Below are positions 32,071-39,666 of a stretch of 64,000 bases of DNA, piece by piece (the first letter of the stretch is position 1; each line of letters opens with the position of its first letter). The DNA is from Oscillospiraceae bacterium (lineage in GTDB: Bacteria; Bacillota; Clostridia; Oscillospirales; Oscillospiraceae): positions 1-64,000 of the forward strand of contig JAFUFT010000013.1 of NCBI GenBank assembly GCA_017469795.1, given 5' to 3'. Below the pieces are notes generated by a model that ran no database searches, had not been told where the DNA came from, and saw only the letters and a program-made list of their open reading frames with translations. The position numbers and the translations under genes are program-made.

Positions 32071-34176
32071 ATGTCTGAGCGATATAAAAACCTGATGGAA
32101 CCTCTGGTTCTGCGGAACAAGGTTCTCAAATCCCGGTTCATCTATCCGGTCGCCCAGCCGCATTTTCTCCAGGCCAACGAGCTCTATCCCTCCGATCCCA
32201 TTGTAGCCTACTACACAAACCGCTGTAAAAACGGCGTGGCGCTGATCCTGCTTCACGACCTGACGGAGCTGACCCAGCGGTACGGATTTGCAGACACCGG
32301 CCACTTCGCCATGTATGACATCGATGACAAGGGCTGTCAGAACGGCTTCACTCAGTTCGCCGAGTACATCCATTACTACGGCTCCATGGTGTGTCCCGAG
32401 CTGAACATCGACAACCGGATGCCGCTGCAGATCAACGACCCCAACGAAGACGCCGGTCCCAATCCCTTCCTGGTCATGATGCAGGGAATGGGCGGCCCTG
32501 AGGATGAGGACAATCTGCCCCCCGGCCCGCCTATGATGCCCGGCGCCGGCGGCGACGAACCTGATCCCATCGAATCCCTGATCGACGGTGCCCCGGGCAT
32601 GCCCAAACCCCACAAGCTGCCCGAGGGCGTCATGAAGGCCGGTGCCCCCGGCGCCCCCATGGCCGGTGCCAGACAGATCACCGGAGATCTGTTCGAGTAC
32701 TATATTCAGGCTACCATCAAGCACGCCAAGACCTACCAGAGCCTCAACTACGACGGCGGCTATCTGTGCCTGGCCAAGCACAACTTCATGATCGGTAAAT
32801 TCCTGTGTCCCAAGGAGAACCGCCGCACCGACGAATACGGCGGAAGCCTGGAGAACCGCATGCGGTTCCCGGTGGAGCTGATCCGCCGGATCCGGGAGGC
32901 CATGGGCGAGGACTGGCTCTTCGGCATTGAGTGCCCCGCCGTCGAGGAGGACGGCTTCACGCTGGAGGAGTGCGTCACGTTCCTGAAGACCGTAGAACCC
33001 TATGTGGACTTCATGCAGTTGCGGGTCATGCATCCGGACCATCAGCCCTACCAGGTCTGCGAGTCCGCAGAGCTGTCGGCGAAGATCAAAGCAATGGGTG
33101 TGAATATCCCCACCTTCGTCAGCACCTACTACAAGGATCTGGACAGCCTGAATAAGATCATCGCTGACGGCAAGGTAGAGGGCGTGGCCCCCGGCCATCT
33201 GATGATCTGCAATGAAAACATGGGCGAGATCCTCCGCAACGGAAACGGCGAGGACCTGAATCCCTGCATCGAGTGCCACTGCTGCCGGGGCACCTCCTCC
33301 ACCGGAGACTGGATGAGCCACTGCACCATCAACCCCCTCATTGGCATGGAGCACCAGGCCTTCCGGTTTGTGGAACCTGTCACCAGGCAGAAAAAAGTCG
33401 CCGTCATCGGCGGCGGTCCCGGCGGCATGAAGTGCGCCATGTGGCTCAAGGAACGAGGACATACCCCGGTGATCTTCGAGGCCACGGATGAGCTGGGCGG
33501 TCAGATCAAGTCCGCCAACTTCCCCACCTTCAAGTGGGAGCTGAAGCGTTATCTTGACTTCCTGAAGAACCAGATGGTCCGGAAGGAGATCGAAGTGCGG
33601 CTGAATACGACTGCCACCCCGGAGATGATCCGGGCTGAGGGTTTCGATTCCGTCGTCGTGGCCGTGGGTGCCTCCCCCAAGCTGCCTCCGGTGGAGGGCG
33701 CGGAGACGGCGAAGTGGAACGGCGTGAGCATCTACGGGAACGTGGACAAGATCGGAAAGAATGTGGTGGTCATCGGCGGCGCTTCCACTGCTGCTGAAGC
33801 GGCCTGCTATCTGGCGGAGAACGGAAAGAACGTCACCGAAATCTGCCGGCAGGGCCGGATTGCCTACGATCTCAACCCCATCCGTTCCATCGGCTATATG
33901 AACTCCCTGGCCGTGAAACTGGGCGTAAAGGTCAAGAAAAATGCCCAGACTCTGAAAATCGAGCCGGGCAAAGTCACCTTCCGCAACGCCCACGGGATCG
34001 AGCGGGTGCTGGAGTGCGACGATGTGGTGGTTACGGGCGGCTTTGCCCCCAACGCCGCTGCAGCCATCGCGTTTGCCCAAGCGGCGCCGGAGTTCTACAT
34101 GATCGGCGACTGCCGCCAGCCAGGCACCATGCGTCATGCCATCCGGGACGCCTACGCAGTGGCCATGCAGATCTGA
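32071..34176 (+). CDS. Old Yellow Enzyme-type NADH:flavin oxidoreductase (BaiCD/BaiH, 2,4-dienoyl-CoA reductase-like) with Gly/Pro insert
   Basis: The 701-residue protein combines an FMN TIM barrel (1-385), a [4Fe-4S] site (Cys399, 402, 404 or 405, and 418 in CIECHCCR...CTINP) and FAD/NAD(P) domains (GGGPGG, 447-452). This is the plan of 2,4-dienoyl-CoA reductase, BaiCD and BaiH, which reduce conjugated enoyl substrates. RRTDEYGGSLENR is conserved. The usual GYL or HGYL active-site segment reads HNFM (237-240), so the catalytic Tyr is Phe239. A Gly/Pro/Met-rich insert of about 70 residues (about 127-200) is absent from typical members. It is a single-gene transcript with a strong promoter. 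The substrate is unknown. Confidence 0.88.
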   Translation: MSERYKNLMEPLVLRNKVLKSRFIYPVAQPHFLQANELYPSDPIVAYYTNRCKNGVALILLHDLTELTQRYGFADTGHFAMYDIDDKGCQNGFTQFAEYIHYYGSMVCPELNIDNRMPLQINDPNEDAGPNPFLVMMQGMGGPEDEDNLPPGPPMMPGAGGDEPDPIESLIDGAPGMPKPHKLPEGVMKAGAPGAPMAGARQITGDLFEYYIQATIKHAKTYQSLNYDGGYLCLAKHNFMIGKFLCPKENRRTDEYGGSLENRMRFPVELIRRIREAMGEDWLFGIECPAVEEDGFTLEECVTFLKTVEPYVDFMQLRVMHPDHQPYQVCESAELSAKIKAMGVNIPTFVSTYYKDLDSLNKIIADGKVEGVAPGHLMICNENMGEILRNGNGEDLNPCIECHCCRGTSSTGDWMSHCTINPLIGMEHQAFRFVEPVTRQKKVAVIGGGPGGMKCAMWLKERGHTPVIFEATDELGGQIKSANFPTFKWELKRYLDFLKNQMVRKEIEVRLNTTATPEMIRAEGFDSVVVAVGASPKLPPVEGAETAKWNGVSIYGNVDKIGKNVVVIGGASTAAEAACYLAENGKNVTEICRQGRIAYDLNPIRSIGYMNSLAVKLGVKVKKNAQTLKIEPGKVTFRNAHGIERVLECDDVVVTGGFAPNAAAAIAFAQAAPEFYMIGDCRQPGTMRHAIRDAYAVAMQI

Positions 34177-34193
34177 CCCTTCTTATCAACAGC

Positions 34194-34227
34194 AAAGGAC
34201 GGCCAAACGGCCGTCCTTTGTTTATTC
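34194..34227 (+). terminator. Terminator after the OYE-like gene
   Basis: AAAGGACGGCC (34194-34204) pairs with GGCCGTCCTTT (34209-34219) around an AAAC loop. It also lies at the end of the convergent DUF4342 gene. Confidence 0.92.
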
Positions 34228-34560
34228 TTTGTCGTCTCCGGAGAACTTCCCCAGGATCGAAGATCCCACGCTGGCCGCTTTCCGGCCCACATCCCTGCTC
34301 AGCAGTTCCATCTCAGAGCCGTCTTTCTTGACCAAGATGATCCTGCAGTCCAGTCCCAGCGTGGCCACCGCTGCTGTGATCAGCGCCCAGGGACCGGCCG
34401 CGATGCCGATGGCGGTTCCCACAAGTCCCGCGTTAAGCGGAATGTTCATCACGGTGTCTTCCTTCCGCATCACCCGGATCCGGGCAATATTGCCCTCTTT
34501 CACCAGTTCCTTGATCCTGGCGATGAGTTCATCTGTCTTGATATTGTTCTGCTCACTCAT
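34222..34560 (-). CDS. DUF4342-like small protein
   Basis: The 112-residue protein shows the DUF4342 pattern: an N-terminal helix with a UBA-like DELIARIKELVKEGNIARIR, a central MNIPLNAGLVGTAIG hydrophobic Gly-rich segment and a VGRKAAS tail. These proteins are small and widespread in Firmicutes, with no known reaction. The central stretch (about 41-68) may be a membrane hairpin. It is monocistronic and convergent with the OYE-like gene. Confidence 0.8.
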   Translation of the reverse strand: MSEQNNIKTDELIARIKELVKEGNIARIRVMRKEDTVMNIPLNAGLVGTAIGIAAGPWALITAAVATLGLDCRIILVKKDGSEMELLSRDVGRKAASVGSSILGKFSGDDKE

Positions 34561-34783
34561 AATCAGAGTCTCTCCTTCCTGGATCGTTTTCAGATTCTGT
34601 CACTATCATCTTACCATCATCTTGGTGGATTGGCAACCTTTTTCGCAAAACAGCGCCCGCTTCGGAGCTACCAAAGCGGGCGAAGATTGGATTCATCACT
34701 GTCATCTATCATTCATGCCATAAGGCTTATATAAAAAATAAAGGACCCGCAGACAAAACGTCCGGAGTCTCACGCATCATGTA

Positions 34784-34837
34784 TCAGCGACCGCTGACAG
34801 TGACTTCATCACCATAGATCAGATCATCAATATCCAA
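34784..34837 (-). CDS. Tiny ORF 2 (17 aa, TTG start)
   Basis: The TTG at 34837 lies ten bases behind GGAAGGAGG and opens 17 codons that read MDIDDLIYGDEVTVSGR. It overlaps the last bases of tiny ORF 1, so the pair may be coupled. It could be a signalling or leader peptide. The non-ATG start and small size make this uncertain. Confidence 0.35.
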   Translation of the reverse strand: MDIDDLIYGDEVTVSGR

Positions 34838-34895
34838 AGCGTTTCGGCCTCCTTCCTATTAAATTGTACATACCCGCAATCATATAAGTATTCAT
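34827..34895 (-). CDS. Tiny ORF 1 (22 aa)
   Basis: ATG 34895 is preceded by AAGGAAGG. The 22-residue product reads MNTYMIAGMY then NLIGRRPKRFGY, with a hydrophobic first half and a basic tail. It is the first frame on a short transcript from the consensus promoter at 34930-34958. No family is recognised. Confidence 0.42.
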   Translation of the reverse strand: MNTYMIAGMYNLIGRRPKRFGY

Positions 34896-34929
34896 GGGAA
34901 TGCACCTTCCTTCTTGTTTGGTCGAGTCT

Positions 34930-34958
34930 ATTATAATACGTGCCCCGGAAAAAATCAA
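34930..34958 (-). promoter_or_regulatory. Strong promoter TTGATT-17-TATAAT in a gene-free stretch
   Basis: On the minus strand, TTGATT (34958-34953) and TATAAT (34935-34930) are spaced by 17 bases. No gene above 25 codons follows before about 34700, yet two small frames with ribosome sites do. The remaining part of 34561-35200 shows no other gene. Confidence 0.78.
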
Positions 34959-35099
34959 GAAAAAAATTATGTTAACAAAAGCACTTGATCATATCTTATA
35001 ATTCTCACTTGAAACAACAACATATTGCGTTATGGTTAACTTATCCGTCCCATATCTTGCCGTGTTCACACATGAAAGCCACTATATTCTGATCCTATT

Positions 35100-35164
35100 A
35101 TGAAAAAAATTTTTTCATTTTGTGTTGGAAATGTGATGAAACCGCGAAGATTATGTGTTATAAT
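35100..35164 (+). promoter_or_regulatory. Palindrome and extended -10 upstream of the alkaline-phosphatase-fold gene
   Basis: ATGAAAAAA and TTTTTTCAT form a 19-bp palindrome at 35100-35118. TGTTATAAT (TATAAT at 35159-35164) is an extended -10 box about 40 bases before the chosen start at 35202. The palindrome could be an operator or terminator-like element. Confidence 0.55.
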
Positions 35165-35201
35165 CAACTCCGTATTTCATCCGAAAGCTGGTTTTCGTCT
35201 G

Positions 35202-36851
35202 ATGAAGCAGATCAAACTGTTTATTCCTGCACTGTGTCTGAGTCTTGTCGGCAGCTTTCTTCTGACGCTGTATGGGCCGCTGGAGCTGCTGTTTACCAAC
35301 CTGGAGGAGTTCCACTTCGGGTTCGATATGCTCTTCCCGCTCCTGCTCCTTCTGTTTGCGGCTTCCATGATCGCCGCAATGGCAGGGTTTGCGGTGTGCC
35401 GTCTGATTTACGCCAGGCTATATGATCTGGCGCTGTGCGCAGCCATGACCGCATTCCTCTGCACCTACATCCAGGGCATGTTCATGGCGGGCAATCTTCC
35501 GCCGCTGGACGGTTCGCCCATCCGCTGGTATCTCTATCACCGGCAGTACGCCCAGTCCATGCTCCTTTGGCTTGCTGTCGGGATTATGGTATCGCTGGGC
35601 GTCCGGTTCCTCCATATGGAACGCATGCGGAAGCTCTTCACCTGGCTCTCCCTGTTTTTTACGTCTGTGCTGCTGGTCACTCTGGTGACCGTGGGGATTC
35701 AGAACAATGGCTTCGCCCCAAAGCCCGGCATCGCCGTCACCAAGCAGCAAGAGTTCACCATGTCCACCCAGGAGAATCTGGTGATCTTTGTGATCGACGC
35801 AGCGGACTCCAGGACCTTTTCCGCCATGCTGGAGGAGAATCCATCCTACGGAGAGATGCTGAAGGATTTCACCTATTATCCCAATACGGTATCCGCCTAC
35901 CCCTTCACGAAACACGCCATTCCCCAGATGCTGCACGGCCAGTGGTACGAAAACCAGGAGGACTTCCTGACCTTCTCCTCGGCGGCGATGGACGCTTCTC
36001 CCCTGCTGCAGACTCTCTCAGACGGGAACTGGCGCATGGGTATATATGAGGAGGAGCTGACCAGCTTTTACCGCAGCGAAGGACTCAGCCGGTTTGAAAA
36101 CGTATCCTTTGTCAAGCAGCAGTTTACCAGCCGGAGCAAGGTGCTTGAAAACGAGATCAAGCTGGTTTGGTTCAAATACTCCCCCTGGCCGCTCAAGCGT
36201 CTGACCCGGGTGGAGATGGACCGTTTCAACCAACTCTTGAAGCTGCCGGAGGATGTTTCCTTGTTCCACACCAACAACCTTGATTTCTATACCGACCTCA
36301 ACAACATCCCGGTGGAAACCGTTTCGGAGCCCTGTTTCCGCTTTATTCATATTGAAGGCGCCCATGTTCCCTTCCGGTATGACGAGAACGTAAACCTCAT
36401 CGACGAATCCGAAGGCAGCTATCCCCAGAATATGGCCTGTGCCATGACCATTGTGCATGCCTATCTGGATAAGCTGCGGGAGGCGGGCGTCTACGACAAC
36501 ACCGCCATCACCCTCCTGGCCGATCACGGATACGGATATGAGCGGGAGATACCCATTGTGGGTCGGGGCAATCCGGTTCTGGCTGTCAAGGGACGCGGGG
36601 AACAGCATCCTGCCATGGCACGCAGCGAAGCGCCCATCTCCTATGAGGATCTGCAGGAGGCCTATCAGCGGCTGCTGAAGGGGAAAACCTCCGGAGAAGT
36701 GTTCGATGCTAAGGAGGGGCAGATCCGCCCCCGTCGGATCCTGCTCTATCCCTACATGAAGGAACACATCATGGCGGAGTATATGCAGACCGGACACGCC
36801 TTTGATATTGAAACCATGGTCCCCACCGGCAGGGAATATCACGCAAAATGA
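35202..36851 (+). CDS. Membrane alkaline-phosphatase-superfamily protein (LTA synthase/sulfatase-like)
   Basis: The 549-residue protein has about four to five membrane helices (first 190 residues) and an extracytoplasmic domain with the sulfatase/phosphoethanolamine-transferase fold. NLVIFVIDAADSRTF begins the domain, YPFTKHAIPQMLHG offers the Thr nucleophile, and HIEGAHVPF and LLADHGYG match the metal-binding motifs. Such enzymes modify lipid or cell-envelope polymers. The usual Asp in the DSRT region is present; the exact substrate is unknown. The start at 35202 fits the promoter at 35159-35164; the upstream ATG 35100 lies before that promoter's transcript. Confidence 0.75.
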   Translation: MKQIKLFIPALCLSLVGSFLLTLYGPLELLFTNLEEFHFGFDMLFPLLLLLFAASMIAAMAGFAVCRLIYARLYDLALCAAMTAFLCTYIQGMFMAGNLPPLDGSPIRWYLYHRQYAQSMLLWLAVGIMVSLGVRFLHMERMRKLFTWLSLFFTSVLLVTLVTVGIQNNGFAPKPGIAVTKQQEFTMSTQENLVIFVIDAADSRTFSAMLEENPSYGEMLKDFTYYPNTVSAYPFTKHAIPQMLHGQWYENQEDFLTFSSAAMDASPLLQTLSDGNWRMGIYEEELTSFYRSEGLSRFENVSFVKQQFTSRSKVLENEIKLVWFKYSPWPLKRLTRVEMDRFNQLLKLPEDVSLFHTNNLDFYTDLNNIPVETVSEPCFRFIHIEGAHVPFRYDENVNLIDESEGSYPQNMACAMTIVHAYLDKLREAGVYDNTAITLLADHGYGYEREIPIVGRGNPVLAVKGRGEQHPAMARSEAPISYEDLQEAYQRLLKGKTSGEVFDAKEGQIRPRRILLYPYMKEHIMAEYMQTGHAFDIETMVPTGREYHAK

Positions 36852-36855
36852 GGAA

Positions 36856-36892
36856 GGCTCTCTGAACGAAAACCGTTCAGAGGGCCGTTTCT
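36856..36892 (+). terminator. Terminator after the alkaline-phosphatase-fold gene
   Basis: Arms 36856-36868 and 36874-36886 pair over 13 bases with one G-U and are followed by GTTTCTG. It overlaps the last codons of the convergent radical SAM gene. Confidence 0.82.
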
Positions 36893-37890
36893 GTCTCCCG
36901 GAATCCGTGAATATCCCACAGCTGTGTTTCCGCAGGCAGGATCCGGATCCGGCGCAGTCCCAGTTCCTGCTGCAGCAGAATAAGGTTGCGCCGCTTTTGC
37001 CCCGCCATCACGGAGACCCGTTTGGGATGCACCGTCAACACCGCAGTTTTTCCGCTCCCGGGGCCGAGCAGTTCCCTCGCCCGATACAGATACAGCTCTG
37101 ACAGCACAAGCTCGCCCAGAGCCGGATGGTACGCCCCAGCCACCGCTTCCCCGCCGGAGAGGTCCTCCGTAGGGTTCAGGCCCAGCCGGATCACCGGGAT
37201 CTCCGCCGCCAGAAACCTGGCATAGAGATCCGCGCAGAGCGCAACCGCCTCCTCCACCGACTGGGGCTGATAATGTCCCTCCTCCATCTGCCGCTCCAGT
37301 TCTGTTCCCCGAAGCACTACGGTGGGATAGATCCGCACGCCGTCCGGCCGGAGCCGGATGATCTGTTTCGCCGTCTCCCGGGACTCCGCACCGCTGTCCC
37401 CGGGAAGGCCGGTCATCATCTGAAGCACTACGGAGAATCCCCACTGCCGCAGTATGGCTACCGCCCGGGCCGTGTCCTCCGGCGTGTGGCCCCGTCTGGA
37501 CAGCGCCAGCACACGCGGATCCATGGACTGGCAGCCAAGCTCCACCGTAGTCACATGATATGCCCGGAGGAGTTCACAGATCCGATCGTCGATGGCATCC
37601 GGACGGGTGGAAAGGCGGATGGAATCCACCGCTCCAGAAGCCAAAAACGGAGCGGCAGCGGCCAACAATTCCCGCTGCGTCTCCACGGGCAGGGCCGTGA
37701 AGCTGCCGCCATAGAACGCGATTTCGCAGCCCGAGCCTGCTGCAGGAAGGGCGGTCAGGATCTGTTCCCGGACCTGATCCGGCGTCACAGGGGTGGTCTT
37801 TCCGGAGATCTTCCGCTGGTCGCAGAATACGCACTGATTCGGACAGCCCTCATGGGGAATAAACAGCGGAATGATTCGGCGTCTGGCCAT
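36877..37890 (-). CDS. Elp3-like radical SAM protein
   Basis: The 337-residue enzyme has the radical SAM motif CPNQCVFC (Cys16, 20, 23 from MARRR) and the FYGGSFTAL and RLSTRPDAID segments typical of the Elp3-related group that lies beside rnc in Clostridia. Elp3 proteins act in wobble-uridine tRNA modification, but this short form lacks the acetyltransferase domain. ATG 37890 is placed after GAAAGGAGC; the longer frame from 37905 is less likely. Its location after plsX-rnc is conserved in many Firmicutes. Confidence 0.83.
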   Translation of the reverse strand: MARRRIIPLFIPHEGCPNQCVFCDQRKISGKTTPVTPDQVREQILTALPAAGSGCEIAFYGGSFTALPVETQRELLAAAAPFLASGAVDSIRLSTRPDAIDDRICELLRAYHVTTVELGCQSMDPRVLALSRRGHTPEDTARAVAILRQWGFSVVLQMMTGLPGDSGAESRETAKQIIRLRPDGVRIYPTVVLRGTELERQMEEGHYQPQSVEEAVALCADLYARFLAAEIPVIRLGLNPTEDLSGGEAVAGAYHPALGELVLSELYLYRARELLGPGSGKTAVLTVHPKRVSVMAGQKRRNLILLQQELGLRRIRILPAETQLWDIHGFRETETAL

Positions 37891-37912
37891 AAGCGCTCCT
37901 TTCAACGCATCA

Positions 37913-37940
37913 CAGGCGGCCTGACGGCCGCCTGTTTTTA
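37913..37940 (+). terminator. Hairpin between rnc and the radical SAM gene
   Basis: CAGGCGGCC (37913-37921) pairs with GGCCGCCTG (37926-37934) and is followed by TTTTT on the plus strand. The genes here are on the minus strand, where the T run is absent, so read-through of plsX-rnc into the radical SAM gene is possible. Confidence 0.55.
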
Positions 37941-38648
37941 TGCCTGTTCTTCCGGGAACAGGCGGATCATGGCCGCTTTGGCCGCCTCCTGCTCCGCCCG
38001 TTTTTTACTGCTGCCCGCACCGGAACCAACCACCTGCCCGTTGAGGCTGACCTCCACGGTAAAGGATTTGTTATGGTCAGGACCGGAGGAGCCCGTCAGT
38101 GCATAAGAGATCACCTGATCCCGGCTGCGCTGGACGAGTTCCTGGAATCTCGTTTTGTAATCCCGGTTGCCGGAGGTCACAGGCTCCTTCTCCAGAATAA
38201 ACCGCCGGATGATGTCCCGGGGGACATCCATTCCGCCGTCGAGATAGGAGGCCGCCAGCACTGCTTCCACCGCGTCGGCAAGCATGGAAGGCCGGTGGCT
38301 GCCGCCGCCGTGGCTTTCCCCATGTCCGAGCCGCAGCACCTCGCCGAGCTGAAGCCGCGCCGCCACCTCTGCAAGACTCTTTTCACAAACCAGTTCCGCC
38401 CGGATCTTTGTCAGTTCCCCCTCCGGCTTGTCCGGATGGGTGGTATACAGGTGTTCCGCCACGACCACGCCAAGGATTGCGTCCCCGAGGAACTCCAGCC
38501 GTTCGTTGCTGGTCTCTCCCTCCCGCCTGTGTTCGTTGGCATAGGAACTGTGTGTCAGTGCGTTGAGGAGCAGGTCCTTGTTTTGAAAGGTATATCCAAG
38601 TCTTGCTTCAAACGCTGAATACAAATCACTCTCTCCTTTACGCTTCAT
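37938..38648 (-). CDS. rnc: Ribonuclease III
   Basis: The 236-residue RNase III cuts double-stranded RNA in rRNA and mRNA processing. It has the signature ERLEFLGDAILG (49-60) in the catalytic domain and a C-terminal dsRBD (about 160-230, ending KKRAEQEAAKAAM). It overlaps the plsX gene end by 11 bases. Confidence 0.97.
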   Translation of the reverse strand: MKRKGESDLYSAFEARLGYTFQNKDLLLNALTHSSYANEHRREGETSNERLEFLGDAILGVVVAEHLYTTHPDKPEGELTKIRAELVCEKSLAEVAARLQLGEVLRLGHGESHGGGSHRPSMLADAVEAVLAASYLDGGMDVPRDIIRRFILEKEPVTSGNRDYKTRFQELVQRSRDQVISYALTGSSGPDHNKSFTVEVSLNGQVVGSGAGSSKKRAEQEAAKAAMIRLFPEEQA

Positions 38649-39666
38649 CCGTCGTCTTGGGAATCGTCATCTTGTCCATGTTTGCCGCGATGGCGTCACA
38701 AACACCGGTCTCCACGCAGATCTTCGCCTGCCGGATGGCGTTCATCATGGCGTAATCGTCCGAGGAGCCGTGGGCCTTGACCACAGGCTTCTGCACACCC
38801 AGGAACATGGAGCCGCCCACCTCCCGGGAATCCAGGACCTTCTTGAAGTCATTGACACCGCTTTTGCAGAGCAGGTAGCCGATCTTGGTACCAAGGTTCT
38901 TTTGGAACATGGCCTTGAGCTGATGGGCCATAAAGATCGCGGTACCCTCAATGCTCTTGATCATGATATTGCCGGTATACCCGTCGCAGACCACCACGTC
39001 CGCGCCGCCCAGCGGCACGTCCCGGGCCTCGATATTCCCGATGAAATTCAAATGGCCGCTTTCGCCCGCCTTCTTGAGCAGCTGATGGGCCTGCTTCTGA
39101 AGCTCCGGCCCCTTTTCCTCCTCCGCGCCGTTGTTGAGCAGTCCCACCCGGGGATTTTCAATCCCGAGATACTTCTCCGCGTAGAAGGAGCCCATAAATG
39201 CAAACTGCAGCAGATATTCCGGCGTGCACTCATTGTTCGCACCCGCGTCCACGATCACGCACTGTCCCTTTTCCGTGGGGCAGACCGGCGACAGCGCTGC
39301 CCGGCGGATCCCCTTGATCCGGCCCGCCACCACAGAGGCCACCGTCAGAAGTGCTCCGGTATTGCCGGCGGACACGAACGCGTCCCCTCCGTTCCCCAGG
39401 AGCTTCGCACCGACCATCATGGAGGTATCTTTGGCCCGAAGCACCTTGGCAGGGGGTTCGCTCATGCCGTATACCTCCGACGCGAACGCGATCTCCACAC
39501 CCGGGGGAAGCGTATCGATCCCCTCCTCCCGAAGGCACTCGAGAATGCGGTCGCTCTGGCCTACCAGAACGATCTCCACACCGTAATTCTGTGCAGCGGC
39601 TATGGCGCCGAGCACCGGAGCCTTGGGGGCGTTGTCGCCGCCCATGGCGTCTACAATGATCTTCAT
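38638..39666 (-). CDS. plsX: Phosphate acyltransferase PlsX
   Basis: The 342-residue PlsX makes acyl-phosphate from acyl-ACP as the first step of phospholipid synthesis. The start MKIIVDAMGGDNAP and the GNTGALL and VCDGYTGNI segments identify it. The start overlaps the trmFO stop by four bases (ATGA), and the end overlaps rnc. An acpP gene, often next to it, is missing here. Confidence 0.96.
   Translation of the reverse strand: MKIIVDAMGGDNAPKAPVLGAIAAAQNYGVEIVLVGQSDRILECLREEGIDTLPPGVEIAFASEVYGMSEPPAKVLRAKDTSMMVGAKLLGNGGDAFVSAGNTGALLTVASVVAGRIKGIRRAALSPVCPTEKGQCVIVDAGANNECTPEYLLQFAFMGSFYAEKYLGIENPRVGLLNNGAEEEKGPELQKQAHQLLKKAGESGHLNFIGNIEARDVPLGGADVVVCDGYTGNIMIKSIEGTAIFMAHQLKAMFQKNLGTKIGYLLCKSGVNDFKKVLDSREVGGSMFLGVQKPVVKAHGSSDDYAMMNAIRQAKICVETGVCDAIAANMDKMTIPKTTDEA

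Noticed and set aside
35100..35201. Longer start of the alkaline-phosphatase-fold protein at 35100
   Set aside because: The best promoter (-10 at 35159-35164) lies downstream of that ATG, and the ATG belongs to a palindrome.
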